A DNA stretch of 64,000 bases from Ursus arctos (lineage: Eukaryota > Chordata > Mammalia > Carnivora > Ursidae). Every line of letters begins with the position of its first letter. Positions within the stretch are counted from its first letter, which is position 1. Positions 46,370-57,992 of this stretch are shown piece by piece. Below the pieces are notes generated by a model. It did no database searches. It was not told where the DNA came from and saw nothing but the letters and a program-made list of their open reading frames with translations. The stretch spans positions 34,421,813 through 34,485,812 of the forward strand of contig NW_026622952.1 of NCBI RefSeq assembly GCF_023065955.2, read 5' to 3'. Made by a program: the position numbers and the translations under genes.

Positions 46370-48880
46370 CTTACAGGCTCACCCCACTTCCTGCCTGTCA
46401 CTGAAACCTTGAGCTGACCTTGAATTCCTATGTACAAGGGGACTATTGCCACTCCAGAACATCACTCCCTCTCCCTTGAGACTCATAGCAGCTGTCGTCA
46501 CCACTCTCTCCTCCGCTGAATGCTGTCATTAACAAAGCTGGTCTCTCTCCCTTATGTGTCCGTCTCCCTTGACCCTCATCATCTTTCTTGACAGTTTCAA
46601 TATCTACATGGATGACCCGTCTAACGCCCTGGCCCATCACTTCCTTGGCTTCCTATGACCAAAGAATGACCTTTTCCTCCACTGTCATCCTCTTGCATGA
46701 TTGTATACACATTACCAAAACTTGTATCACCTTCAAATCATTACACACACTAACCCCGGCCTTCTATGACACTTAACCAGGAAGTTCCACCATATTTCAC
46801 ATTGATCATGACATAAAATCCATTGACTTCTCCATCTCCATCTGCCCTTTCCTTTCTTCACATTTCTTCTCCTGATTACGTTCCAGGGCCCATCGTTGTA
46901 GTCACCGAGCCTCTCTCTCCCTCCACCACACTTGTCTGAACAGACCCAGGTGCCCACCAGCCCTAAGTCTGCATCCAGCAGTTGAACTTTGCCAGATACA
47001 CACAAGTGGGCAAATTGGCTTTACTTTAGAATTTGTGATCCCACACCCCAGATGGCCCCTCATTGAAACCCACCACCTCAATGTTTTTTGCTAATAAGAT
47101 TACTATCGGTGTTTTCAGGAGAGCCATTTTTTCTCTCCTCTTAAACCTTCTACCTTTCCCAGTTGCTTGCTCAAATCTTTCACCACCTTACCTTATACTT
47201 GGTTGAGAAAGTAGGAGCTATCAGGTGATTACTTTCTTACCCTCCCACCATCAGATTTGCAATAACAATTTTTCTTTAGCCCATTTCCTATGTCATAATA
47301 ACACAGAATCTTCCATCTTTTAGCATTTCAGCCTATGCTAAGCAAGGCCAAAGGTTAGGACTCTAGTTATGTCATTGGGCTGACATCCCATAAAACCAAC
47401 ACACTCACACATATGTGAACACAACGCCTAACAAGTAATTTTCTGGGTTTCAATTAACTTGTCTTTTTGCCCTGAAAGACCCATATCCCAGACTTAGACT
47501 CAGCATTCTTTTTGAGGTTATTGTAAACCGTGGTGACCTTAACTTATGGAATAAACCTTTTAAAATTTATTTTTCTCACTCAATTATTTAGTTTCAATGT
47601 TTATGTGACAGTGTTGAGAACTCTGAATATGTTTCCATCATATTCAAAGTATTTCTGCTCTCTGGACACCTCAGGGTAATTTCCGACATTATGACAAATA
47701 TAAAAACCTGAATGACTGAACCTTTGAGTACAAGTAGTTATATTATAGCATTATAAAGTAGCTCTCAAAAAAACCCATTCAGTCATATATTAGAGTCCAT
47801 TTCTGTAACATAAAATTTCACACTAGGGAATCTCAGGAATAGTTGCTTTATATGGTTCTAGGCTTTGCTTCAAGCACAACAGGAAAAAATGCCCCTGGCA
47901 TTTCCAGAAGAATACAAAAGGGAAGGTGTATCTTGATACCGCTGGCCATAACTGTTAGCTGTAATATCTACAAAATATGACTATGTGTATTTTGTGGAAT
48001 TTATTTAATCTTATGCATTTTTATATTTAGTAGCTAATACAAATAAAATCTAAAAAAGCAAATATTTATGTTTATAAACATATAAATAAGCAAATTTAAA
48101 TTTGTCCAAAAACGATAATGAAAGTCTGGTACTGATTTCTTTGGTCTTCCTCCTCATTCTTGGTTCTCTCCCCTTTTGAAGAATCCTCTTCCACTGGCTT
48201 CCATGATATCCAACTCTTTCTTTTCTTCTGACCTCTCTGTCTACTCGAGTTTATTCTCCTTTGATGGTTCCTGTTCCTCCAGTCCCTGCTTAAAAACTAC
48301 CTTTCCCTGGAGACTTTACCCTCGTTGTCTCCTCACTCTACACTCTCTCTGGGGATCCTACTTGTGCCTTTTCACCCACTACAGATGGCTTCCATATATC
48401 TTCTTTGAGCCCACGTTGTTCTTTAGAACTTCCGAATCAAGGATATCTTTTCTGCTGTGAATCTTTACTGGCGTGATTCGTGGGTACCTAAAGCATGTGT
48501 GAGTCCAAGACTCATACAACCCTTCTCCCAAATATGTTGCTTCTTCTGCATTCCCTTGCTCAGCAGATGATATCCTTCTCCCAACATGAAACATTGAGGG
48601 TTATCTGAGACTTCTTTCTCTCCCTTGCTCTAAAATTAATTGTTTAATATCTCCTGTTGAAACTGTAGTCTAAATACCTTTTAAGTGTTTCTCTATAGTC
48701 TCCATCTTCACTTCGATGACTTGATTGATGACTCAATATTTCTGTAGTATTCCAAAATTTTATCCCTCTTTTAGGGACCATTTGTGGTCCCTACTCCTTA
48801 CATCATTGTCAGAAGGATTTTCTTAATATGCACGTAACATCATGTCCTTTCACTGCTCAAATTCCTTGAATACCTCTTCT
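46370..48880 (+). mobile_element. Long L2 element, 5' portion (ORF2-derived)
   Basis: Pyrimidine-rich L2 sense sequence with endonuclease-region resemblance at 46560-46900 ('cttccttggcttcctatgacc', 'cctccactgtcatcctc'), and resemblance to reverse-transcriptase and downstream parts at 48130-48880 ('gtcctttcactgctcaaattcc'). 47290-48130 is less clear. It is broken by stops and frameshifts, so the small ORFs here are fossils. Continues after the L1 insertion. Confidence 0.6.
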
Positions 48881-48888
48881 TTCTTTAT

Positions 48889-49150
48889 TTTTTTAAGTTT
48901 TTTATTTTAATTCCAGTTAACATACAGTGTTATATATTAGTTTCAGGTGTCTAATATAGTGATTCAACACTTCCATACAACACCGAGCGTTCATCACAAG
49001 CGTACTCCTTGAAACCCATCACCTATTTCACCCATCCTCCCACCCATCTCCTCTCTAGTAACCATCAGTTCTCTATAATTAAGAGTCTGTTTCTTTCTTT
49101 GTCTCTTTTTTCTTTGTTCACTTGTTTTTGTCCTTAAATTCCACATACTT
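48889..49150 (-). mobile_element. Carnivore L1 3' end (antisense) inserted in L2
   Basis: T-rich start, then 'aattccagttaacatacagtg', 'tttcaggtgtctaatatagtg', 'cgttcatcacaagcgtac' and 'ataattaagagtctgtttc', the complement of the carnivore L1 3' UTR. 5' truncated. Confidence 0.85.
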
Positions 49151-49615
49151 CCCCTTTACTCTCAGGAGAACATTCATATTCCTGAATATGAATAATACAC
49201 AAGGTGTTTTCTGGTCTTACCTTTTGCCCATTCATACCCATTGCACCATGATCAATTGTGAACTAGGCATTTGATTTCCAAGTCTTGCTCTGCTGCCTCA
49301 CACCTCTTTGCCTCTTTCCCTGGAGTGACCTTCTTCCATTTGCTTACCTAGCTGACTCCTACTGCCCCTGAGACAGTGAGCTCAAGCAACATCTCATCTA
49401 AGAAGACTGTCCTAGTCTGCTTAGGTATCTCCCTATGTGCTGGCACACTATTCTGTTAATGCAGCTATCAGGCAATATGATACAGTGATACTCATTTATC
49501 TTCTTGTCTGTGTCCTTGTGAAATTCCCAAGCATCAAGCTCTGTCTTTTCAATCTCTATATCCACATGGCCCAGCAAGTAATATTTGCAAACAAACATTT
49601 ATTAAATGGAAGTCT
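49150..49615 (+). mobile_element. L2 3' end, continuation after the L1 insertion
   Basis: 'ctcacacctctttgcctctttccctgg', 'ttacctagctgactcctactg', then 'ggcccagcaagtaatatttgc' and 'catttattaaatggaag', which is the L2 3' terminus. Confidence 0.75.
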
Positions 49616-50525
49616 GTGTTAACAACTTGTATCAAAGAGTTTCAGTGCATTGGATCATTCAAGTATTATGGTTGATATTGAAATTGAACATTGGTGGTGA
49701 TACCCACAATTAAACATCCATTTTTCTCAGCATCAAGTGACTACAGATTTGTTGCCATGGAAAGGAAAAAGTAAATTTTCAAATGGTCTACTGAAAGTTG
49801 CCCTAATGATCGTAAATTCTCTAGTGGCATTGTGGTAGAGCCATTAATAACAGATGTTCTGAATTCTCAACTCATTTTTACTTACATGAGAAACCTAACT
49901 ATTTTCTGACACTCTAGGTCTCACCTACAGTTTCTAATTTGCATCCAGCTGAAGTGCAGCTAGCTGGAGATTTTGAGAGGAAATACTCTTTCATCATTTA
50001 TACAAGTGCTGCAGCTTCTATCATCTTTATGAAGTTCATATGAACCACTAATTTGTGACAAGATCAGTTGACATTTTATAGATCATCAGAATCTTCCTCA
50101 AGGAAGAAATTTAGTCTTGCTTCTAATAGCCAACAGTCGCAAAAGTATTCATGTACCTGCTAAATTTCATGTTCCTGAACCTCACTGTACAACTTCATTG
50201 TACTGAACAGCCTTCAACAGCAATACTTTCTCTTATTCCCAATTATTTTGGGTTATGAAACTATAAAATTATGAAAATGTGAGGATTAGGATCTTCTTTT
50301 AACATTTTCCTTGACTATGTTCTTTAATGGAAAAATGAAATCATTCAGCTAACGTGGAGACTTACTTAAGCCCTCCATTTCTTTTCATTGTCGGTCTGCT
50401 TCTTTCAGGGAAGGAGATACTTTGCTCCTTCAGCATGTAGGACAGAGAATTCCAGGTCCTCTAGAACTCCATTTTAGGAGTCAGAATCCTGTTGAGATTA
50501 TAGTCTGTAACATCCCCCGCCCCCA
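49616..50525. other. Intergenic, no gene recognised
   Basis: AT-rich. No convincing ORF or repeat. Confidence 0.5.
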
Positions 50526-50527
50526 CC

Positions 50528-50645
50528 TTTTTTTTTATTTCAAGTGTTTCTTTAAATTCTAGTTAGTTAACACATATGATAAAATTGGTTTCAGGTGTTG
50601 AATTTAGTGATTCATCATTTACATATAACACCAGTGCTCTCCCTT
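50528..50645 (-). mobile_element. L1 3' end fragment (antisense)
   Basis: T run followed by 'attctagttagttaacac', 'tttcaggtgttgaatttagtg', 'catttacatataacacc', the complement of the L1 terminus. Confidence 0.8.
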
Positions 50646-50940
50646 TTGTTTTGTAAATGTGAGGAAAGGTTAGACAAGGAACTCCAGTATCCAAAGGTCT
50701 GGAGATACAATTATGTGGTAGCATGCGATGCTAGTTCAGCACCACAGACAGTAGGACAGCACTCCACTGCCCTATCTCTGATTTTTTCAATTCCCCCTAC
50801 ACACCATCACCCAAAATGAATCATGTTAAATGATCTTTTGGGATGCCAGAAGAAAAATATTAGAACTCTTATTTATTATTTTTTCTTAAAAATTTAAAAG
50901 TTAAGTTTCATTAGTATTAAGTATTAAATATACGGACGGA

Positions 50941-51112
50941 GGGGCACCTGGGTGGTTCAGTTGGTTAAGCGTCTCCCTTCAGGTCAGGTCATGATCCCAG
51001 CGTCCTGGGATCGAGTCCCACATCAGGCTCCCTCCTTCCTCTCTCTCTCCCTCTGTCTCTCCCCCGACTTGCACTCTCTCTCAAATAAATAAATAAAATC
51101 ATTTTTTAAAAA
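50941..51112 (+). mobile_element. CanSINE
   Basis: Sense copy, head 'ggggcacctgggtggttcag'. Flanked by taaatatacggacgga / taaatatatggataga. Confidence 0.94.
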
Positions 51113-51789
51113 TCCTAAATATATGGATAGACAGGAGCACACGTGTATAATTTTTAAAATGAATACATATATATTAAAGTTGGATGCTCAAAATACTTTA
51201 ACTGATATGTACATAATCAAATGAGTTTTGAGATTGCTTCTAGAGATGATGGAACACCACTGAAAATTTTGGCCACAGTAAAGGCATGATGAAAGGGGAA
51301 TTTTAGGAAAAACCACCCAAGAGCAATACAAGGTCAGATATTAGAAAAAGTAGACGTTGAACTTAGGAAAACTGGTTAGGACATTATTGCAAGAATCTAA
51401 ATATCAGCTACGCTGGTGGCATTGGGGAAACAGGATGTCATTGCAAAAGATGTTGTAAGAGAAGTCTCTTAAATGTCAGGAATGAAAAAAATCTCTACGA
51501 ATATGTGGAAATTTCAAGCTAGGTTGGCTGGAAAAAAAAGGGGGGGGGCATCAGTTATGGGACTCCAAGCACACTGTAATTGCCACTGACAAAAAAACCC
51601 ACATAAATAATGTAGAATCTGTGGTATTTTTTCCTGGAAATCCTTATAGTAGGCGAAATGTAATTGAATAAGACAAAATCTTATAGGGAAAAATAAGATT
51701 GTAGAGCAAGGATTGCACTCAAACTTGTGAACACCTTATGAATTTTTATGTTAAAAAAAAACAATAAATACTCAGGCCCCTCTAAGTAC
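51113..51789. other. Intergenic, no gene recognised
   Basis: AT-rich. A G run lies at 51541-51548. No ORF of note. Confidence 0.55.
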
Positions 51790-51959
51790 TTTTTTTAAGA
51801 GGCAGAGAGGGGCCAAGGGAGAGGGAGATAGAGAATCTTAAGCAGGCTCCATGCCCAGTGTGGAGCCCAAGGTGGGGCTCAATCTCACAATCCTGAGATC
51901 ATGACCAGAGCCGAAATCAAGAATTGGATGCTTAACTGACTGAGCCACCCAGGCGCCCC
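51790..51959 (-). mobile_element. CanSINE (older)
   Basis: Antisense copy ending 'gactgagccacccaggcgcccc'. Poly-T end degraded. Confidence 0.93.
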
Positions 51960-52327
51960 GGTAGTCTCATATCCTCAAAATAAGTAATAAATACTAGATA
52001 AGAAATAGCAACAAGTTAAGGAAATATCAATAAAGTGTACACTTACATAGTTGGTAATAATAATTACAATAAATTAATTTCCACTTCCCAGCTACAATAC
52101 ACCGGGAATTTTTCAGGTCCTTCCTCTCCTGTTTTCAAGATGTGCTTTGAAATTTGTTTTTATTTTTTGTCAATAAAATGGCATAATACCAAAACTGTTT
52201 TGTTGCTGTTGTGTCTTATCCTCTAAATTTCTTTCTGATTTTTAACTTGAATATGTTGCTTCCTGCTTCCTGAATCTCCCTGACATTCAAAGTAATTTGA
52301 ATGTTGAAGATATAAAAATCTTTGGAT

Positions 52328-52520
52328 GGGGATGCCTGGGTGGCTCAGTCGGATACGTGTCTGCCTTCAGCTCAGGTCATGATCCCAGGGTCCTGGGATT
52401 GAGTTCTGCATCAGGCTCCTTACTCAGCGGGGAGCCTGCTTTTCCCTCTGTCTGCTCTGACTGCTGCTCTTCCTGCCTGTGCTCCCTCTCACTTTCTCTC
52501 CAACAAATAAATAAAATCTA
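52328..52520 (+). mobile_element. CanSINE
   Basis: Sense copy, head 'ggggatgcctgggtggctcag'. Flanked by aaaatctttggatg / aaaatctttgggtg. Confidence 0.94.
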
Positions 52521-52599
52521 TAAAATCTTTGGGTGACCTTCAAATCACCTTAACCTAGGCTCCACCCGCAGTAAAGTAGGGTTTAAAATACATGACAAC

Positions 52600-52815
52600 A
52601 GTGTACCTTACATGTCTCCTAGACAACCTCTGCTGGCCTTTGTGCAAATGGAAAAGGGTCCTTCCTTTGTATAAAGACAGCCCCTGACACCACTGTCTGC
52701 ATTTCATGCTCCATTCTGACCATTGGCCAGACCAGCTCATACAGTGCACAATTTCTGTTGTTTTAAGCCCGTCAGTCCGCCGTATTTTGTTCCAGCAGAC
52801 CTACGAAACTCATGC
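52600..52815 (+). mobile_element. MaLR/ERVL-type LTR, 3' part
   Basis: The 3' end reads 'atttctgttgttttaagccc', 'ccgtattttgttccagcag', then 'cctacgaaactcatg', the layout of MLT-type LTR termini. It sits immediately before a retroviral pol remnant in the same orientation, so it may be the 5' LTR of the same old provirus with gag lost. Confidence 0.6.
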
Positions 52816-52834
52816 ATGCACCTTCGCCCTGCCC

Positions 52835-53345
52835 TCATCTCACACCTACAGCTAGCTGACCGAGAAGAAGAAATGGCCTGGTTCAAAGATGAGTCAACGC
52901 ACTACATTGACGTGAGCTATGAGCTGCACCACAGATCCCATCCGAGGTGGCCCTGAGAGACGTGATGAGAAAGAAATCCTCCCCTTGGGCACTGTACCTT
53001 GTGATCCCTTTGTATTGAGAGAGAAGTGGTTCCAGGTAAGTATTTAAATGGACTAGCAGACGGTGGTGAATGGTTTGGGCTCACTGGTGAAAGGCATGGA
53101 AGGAATATGTGTGGAAGGGGACAGGGAGGGCTCGGGAGGAGGCACAGAAATGCACCTATGGAAGTGGACATGCGGTGTGAAGATCTTTCCATTGTACGGT
53201 GATGCTTATCAGAGAGCTTCTGACACGGAAGAGGCATTCAACAACCAGGCAGATGGTCCGGTTGATGTTAGCCAGCCTTGCCCCTCCAGAGCTCAGGAGC
53301 CAAGTCGTCATCATCGGGGCACAGATGGGGGATGATGATGGAATT
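52835..53345 (+). pseudogene. Endogenous retrovirus (ERVL-like) pol remnant, RNase H to integrase region
   Basis: Degraded retroviral pol, recognised from the order of conserved nucleotide blocks of ERVL elements. A start of the RNase H domain is seen near 52873 (a Trp-Phe then Asp motif, with the usual Gly replaced). A Gly/Glu/Lys-Ser-Ser-type block follows near 52960, and the block before integrase lies near 53175-53260. Stops and frameshifts break it throughout: the RNase H frame ends after about 77 codons and a 129-codon frame picks up downstream (53199-53588). No function can remain. It is known that such fragments are common fossils in placental genomes. Confidence 0.7.
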
Positions 53346-53349
53346 CGCT

Positions 53350-54115
53350 CTAGCTGTTTCCTCTCCCTGGAACACTCTTTCCGTAGCTCTTACATCCTTG
53401 GCTACTTCTCTCCCCTCTTTCTAGTCCTGGACAATCTCTCTGTCGCGAGGCACACCCACAGAGGCAGGTTTATGTATGAAGCCAGTGAGCTTACGTTACT
53501 GGACCCATGCCTCGCACCAGCCCCTGTGTGCGCTGGGAGCTGCTGGAAGTCGTACAGGGTGGAGAAGGGGACAGCGGTTTATGATTAGGAAGCATTTCTA
53601 TGTAAACACTTCTGGTAAAGTGCTGAGTCAGAGTTAGGAACAAAAATCTTTTCCTGTAATCTTTTCTTTTTCTACATAAATATTCCCCTGGAGGACTAAG
53701 GTTTTATTCACAATTTTGTATGTGTTTCTTGAGGAGGAAAGACTTAGATTTTATTCACAATTTCATTTGTGTTTCTTGAGGAGGAAGACCCCCCAACTTG
53801 TACAAGCTTTGGGTCCCACCACAGCTGTTTGCCCCTGCCTTTTCCAGCTCCTCTGCTTAACCCCATACCCGCCCTTCCCCCCATCTTAGCACTCCTCATC
53901 TCACTGGCCCTGCTTTAATTTTTCCTTTCCTTTTCTTTTTCCCACAGCACTCATCCCCTCCGAACATACTCTATATAATTTACTTCTGCTTGTGGCTTAT
54001 TGTCTGACTCCCCTCGTTAAAATGCAGATGGCAAGGAGGCAGGGATCTTAGCATTATTCATGGATTCCATGAGCCTAATACAGTGCCTCACACATGGTAG
54101 ATACTCAATAGTGAA
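53350..54115 (+). mobile_element. L2 3' end, split
   Basis: 'gctgtttcctctccctggaac' near 53355 and then, after other sequence, 'tttttcccacagcactcatccc', 'tttacttctgcttgtggcttattgtctg', 'ggcagggatcttagc', 'cagtgcctcacacatggtag' and 'actcaatagtgaagg' to 54113, which is the L2 3' terminus. Confidence 0.75.
53702..53790 (+). repeat. 47-bp tandem duplication
   Basis: Copies at about 53702-53748 and 53749-53790, each 'ttttattcacaattt' then 'tgtgtttcttgaggagga'. Three or four mismatches. It lies between the two L2 segments. Confidence 0.85.
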
Positions 54116-54119
54116 GGAG

Positions 54120-55060
54120 AAGACAGAAGGGAAGGAGAGAGAAATGGAGGGTGGGGGAGAGGAGGGAGGAAGGAAGAACAGAGGGCGGAAACAATTGAGA
54201 GTGACCACAGTCCGTAGTGACAGCCAGAGCTGCTGCAGGACTGATGCAACAGGGACATGCATGGGGCCCCTCCCACACCACAAGACTAGACCCCAAGTTC
54301 TTCGGGCACATGTGTCCGAAGGGCACAGAGGGCAGCGCAGGAAGCTGAGCCCAAGGACCTGAAGCCTCCTCTCCTGGCCACCACGAGGTCCCTGAAGCCA
54401 ACCCCCGTCTCGGGGAGGGGAGGAGAAGGCAAAGGGTGAAAACTCTGAACACGGAGCACTTACCTGGAAGAAAGTATTTAAACCGGAAGAGAAAGCTTGA
54501 ATTGGCAAGTCCTTCCTCCCCGCTCCCACGCGCCTACCACACACCTAGCCTGAAGGTGTGAGAACAAAATGATATCAGCTATAGAAAGACGCCATGTGTT
54601 CCTTGCGTGTCTCTGTAGTTGTACAGAGCTTTTTGCAGACTGAGTAAAACCAGCGTTACTTCGATCTGCTTTATTCGGCCCGTCCTCAGATCGCTCTCCA
54701 GCGGATTCACTTGTCTGATGGCATCTGCGGGGTGGGGTGAGCTCAGCGCCCTCCTCCTCAGCAGTCTTCCCAAGCTCCTTCGATATGCTTGATTCGGAAC
54801 GGTCTGAGCAGCCCCAAAAAGGAGGTAGCATCAATATCTTGGTCAGTTTTATAAAACGTAAGTCTTTGTTAGGACCTTTCTTTGCATATGTGCTGACTTT
54901 TGACTAATGACAGCAGCTACCAAAATAAGAGACACCTGGTGGTTTTTATCCTGCTTGTGATACCTTTATGAAATCTTGCTTTAAATTTGTTATTACGCCA
55001 TTTAAAGCATTTTGTCATGCAGCCTTACGGCATGTAGCTTCTGCTATATTAAAAATTAGA
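54120..55060. other. Intergenic, no gene recognised
   Basis: Overlapping long frames on the minus strand at 54017-54834 (up to 175 codons) and a plus-strand purine-rich frame mirror each other. Low-complexity composition near 54120-54190 (AG-rich) explains part. No domain or splice evidence. Confidence 0.5.
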
Positions 55061-55067
55061 TTGAATT

Positions 55068-55264
55068 GGGACGCCTGGTTGGCTCAGTCCTTACGCGTCT
55101 GCCTTTGGCTCAGATCATGATCTCAGGGTCCGGGGATCGAGCCCTGCATGGGGCTCCCTGCTCAACTGGGAGCCTGGTTCTTCCTCTCCCTCTGCTGCTC
55201 CCTCTGGTTGTGCTCCTTTTCTTTCTCTCTCTCTCTGTCATAGAAATAAATAAAATCTTTAAAA
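55068..55264 (+). mobile_element. CanSINE
   Basis: Sense copy, head 'gggacgcctggttggctcag'. Perfect target duplication ttagattgaatt on both sides. Confidence 0.96.
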
Positions 55265-55377
55265 AATTTAGATTGAATTAATTGATTTTAAAATATTTTG
55301 TATAATTAATGAAACAAATACAGCTTTATTGATGGTCACATTTCTACTACAGTCACGGGATAAGGGATACGTACTGT

Positions 55378-55406
55378 GTACACACACACACACACACACA
55401 CACACA
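55378..55406 (+). repeat. (CA)n microsatellite
   Basis: About 13 CA units after a TGTA start. Confidence 0.95.
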
Positions 55407-56430
55407 TGGCCTGAGACTTTGAAGTAGAAAATCATCCTCTGGCAAAAGAATACATTTATCTGACATTTTACAAAGCTGGGAATACAAAATATTTGTTTTC
55501 CTGAGGTACATAAAAACCCACATTGCTTTCTTCCTTTCAGGACATGGCGGGAAACCTTTCCACTCAGACAAGGGCTAATTGCTCAATAGAAAATGCCAGT
55601 GAAGCTCATTGTAACAGGATTCTACCCATTGGTAATTTCCATTCCAAGAAACGAGTACTTTCATCTGTTCCCAAGTCTTCCAAAAGATGAGCACCCTTGG
55701 TGGTAAAGGGAAATATCTACAGACTGTCATCTCGTTTTTGAGAGCCATTCAGAAAGAAAGAGACATACTACAGGCTTGGGACCAGGAACAGATTGAATTC
55801 ATAAAAAAAGGCACAAGCCAAACTGTTCATCTCTGGTACATGAAAAATTACCACTGTTGTTGTTAAAACCATATGTTCTAGGTAAGGGGACAGGTTTTGT
55901 ATTCACTGTGACATTTGTTCTAAGGAATGTTAATGTGCTTAATGCTCGTGTGTCCTTAGCAGCCATTTGCAAATTCGAAAAGTAACCCAGAGTTCAAAAA
56001 AGTGAGTGAGGAAGATAAAGAAGCCTCCTCTGAGATATTTCGCAGTGATCACTGTGTCTGCATGTGAGAGCAGAAGTGAGGACTTGCGACACTTGTCATT
56101 ATCTCAGAGCTTTAGGTATGCAGATTCAACCTTTTAAAAGTGTCTTCACTCCTGAGGAAATTTAAAAAAAAAAAAAACCTGCAAAATGTTAAGCAGCTAT
56201 GACATGAAATCAGGAGAGGCTTTGGTCACTGGAAGTGACAGGGATTTGCATCTTTGGCTGAAACTCTGCTCAGTTCCTTGGTCCCAGCTTTAGAAAAACC
56301 ACGCTCTCTGTTGCTGTAGAGCAGAGGAAGCATACGTGAGCACAGCGACGTGCGTTAAATAGAAAAGGGTACAAGTCCTATGCGTTCACCTGGGTGAAGG
56401 AAAACCAAGTGAAGACAACTCTGCAACTTC
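55407..56430. other. Intergenic, no gene recognised
   Basis: Unique-looking. The small minus-strand frame at 55353-55571 includes the CA repeat. No repeat confidently named. Confidence 0.5.
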
Positions 56431-56434
56431 CATC

Positions 56435-56868
56435 CAATGAAGGACGAGCAGGTCCCCAGAACCCCCTTACCTCGCCTTCACTCAGTCCCTATTCCTTCCC
56501 TCTACCCCAGAGTTACCAACCACACTGACCTCTAACACCGTAAACTTGTTTTGTCTACATTTGAACTTATATATGGACTCACGTGTCTATTCGCATACAG
56601 TAGACGCATAAGGAGACAGAGACACCCGTGTGTGCTTGGCTTCCTTCACTCAGCAGTATGTCTGAGATGAGTCCACGCTGCTATTAGAACCACAGTGTGT
56701 TCATTCTCATCACTGGTAGCATTCCATCACAGCAGGGCCACCATGTATCTACCCGTGCGATTGCTGGTGGGCTTTTTGGTTGTTTCTAGTTTGGCTGACG
56801 GATGCTATGATATTGTGGTGAATGTATTCTGATACATAGGGGTCTGCTTTTTCTGTTGGGTCTATACC
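56435..56868 (-). mobile_element. Old L1 3' UTR (antisense), first part
   Basis: Complement of L1M 3' UTR: 'cacactgacctctaacacc', 'tacatttgaacttatatatgg', 'gcttccttcactcagcag', 'gggctttttggttgtttctag'. Interrupted by an LTR, with the L1 resuming at 57276. Confidence 0.8.
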
Positions 56869-57275
56869 TGTTAAAAAGAGAACCACGGGCCCAAAATGGC
56901 ATCCATTAAAGCCCCAAGTCGGTAAACCAAGACTTACTACCCAACCAAACTGTAGTTTCACCCCCGCCCCCGTCAACCCCACCAAAAATGCGACCTTTAA
57001 CCAGTCACCATGGGACCTGCCTGGTCAGCATTAGGAAATTTACTAATAGACCCTTCTGTTCCCCTTAGGAAGGCAACCTTGCCTAAAACAATGGATTCTT
57101 TGCTAATAATTTCTTTTTTTTCTGTTCCCCTGCTACCTTTAAAAACCTTTTCTTTTCTGTAGCCCTTTGGAGCTCCCCTCTACTGGCTAGACAGGGCGCT
57201 GCCTGATTCATGAATCAGGTAATAAAGCCAATTAGATCTTTTAAATGTCCTCGGTTTAATTTTTGTTATTGAACA
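56869..57275 (+). mobile_element. Solo LTR (about 407 bp) inside an L1
   Basis: Begins TGTTAA and ends TTGAACA, an imperfect terminal inverted repeat, with 'cagggcgctgcctgattcatg' and a polyadenylation-type 'aataaagcc' near 57221. Flanks (tacc / taca) look like a decayed 4-bp target duplication, as in class I endogenous retroviruses. L1 homology resumes on both sides. Family not named. No internal viral sequence. Confidence 0.75.
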
Positions 57276-57814
57276 TACATCAGAGTGAAATTGTTCAGTC
57301 ATACAGTCATACAATACATATAGATATATTCAACTTTATGTGGAATGCCTGTCTTCCAACGTGGTTGTACCAATTCACACCACCACCAGACATCCCTCCC
57401 CATCCCACGCATTTGACCATTTTGTTGGTTTTTAATTGTGTCCCACCGTGGTTCCAAATTGCATTTCGCTGACAACTAATGAGGTTGAGTACCTTTCCTT
57501 ATGTTTATTGGCCCCTTAAATATCCCCTTTTCTGAATAAAACTATTATTCAAAACTATTGATCACTTCCACCTGATCAAAACTATTATTCACTTTTCTAG
57601 TGCTTCATCTACCTTTTTCTTATTGATTTATAGGATTTCTGTGTAAATTCCAGACACACAATTCCTTAGTTTGTTATATGCATTGCGTATATATTCTGTA
57701 ACTTTTCCGTATATCTCTAGCATTTTAAACTCTTCTAATAAGATATTTTGATGAACAGAAATTCTTATTATTAGTTCTCTGATTTATCAATCTTATGACT
57801 TACTGCTAAATTTT
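57276..57814 (-). mobile_element. Old L1 3' UTR (antisense), second part
   Basis: 'cagagtgaaattgttcag', 'ttggtttttaattgtgtccc', 'aatgaggttgagtaccttt', 'cttatgtttattggcccc', 'ttatagg atttctgtg'-type blocks typical of L1M. AT-rich end split by a SINE at 57815. Confidence 0.8.
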
Positions 57815-57992
57815 TTTAAAGATTTTATTTATTTATTTGACAGAGAGAGTGAGAAAGAGCACAAGCAGGGAGAAGAGGGAGAAGCAGCCTACCCACTGAG
57901 CAGGGAGCCCGATGCGGGACTTAATCCCAGGACCCTGGGATCATGACCTGAGTCGAAGGCAGACGCTTAACCGACTCAGCCACCCAAGCATC
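57815..57992 (-). mobile_element. CanSINE
   Basis: Antisense copy from AAGATTTTATTTATTTATTTG to CCACCCAAGCATC. Flanked by cttactgctaaattttt / cttactactgaattttt. Confidence 0.94.

Noticed and set aside
54017..54834. Minus-strand ORFs up to 175 codons
   Set aside because: Several overlap in different frames, and the opposite strand is AG-rich low complexity. No family resemblance.
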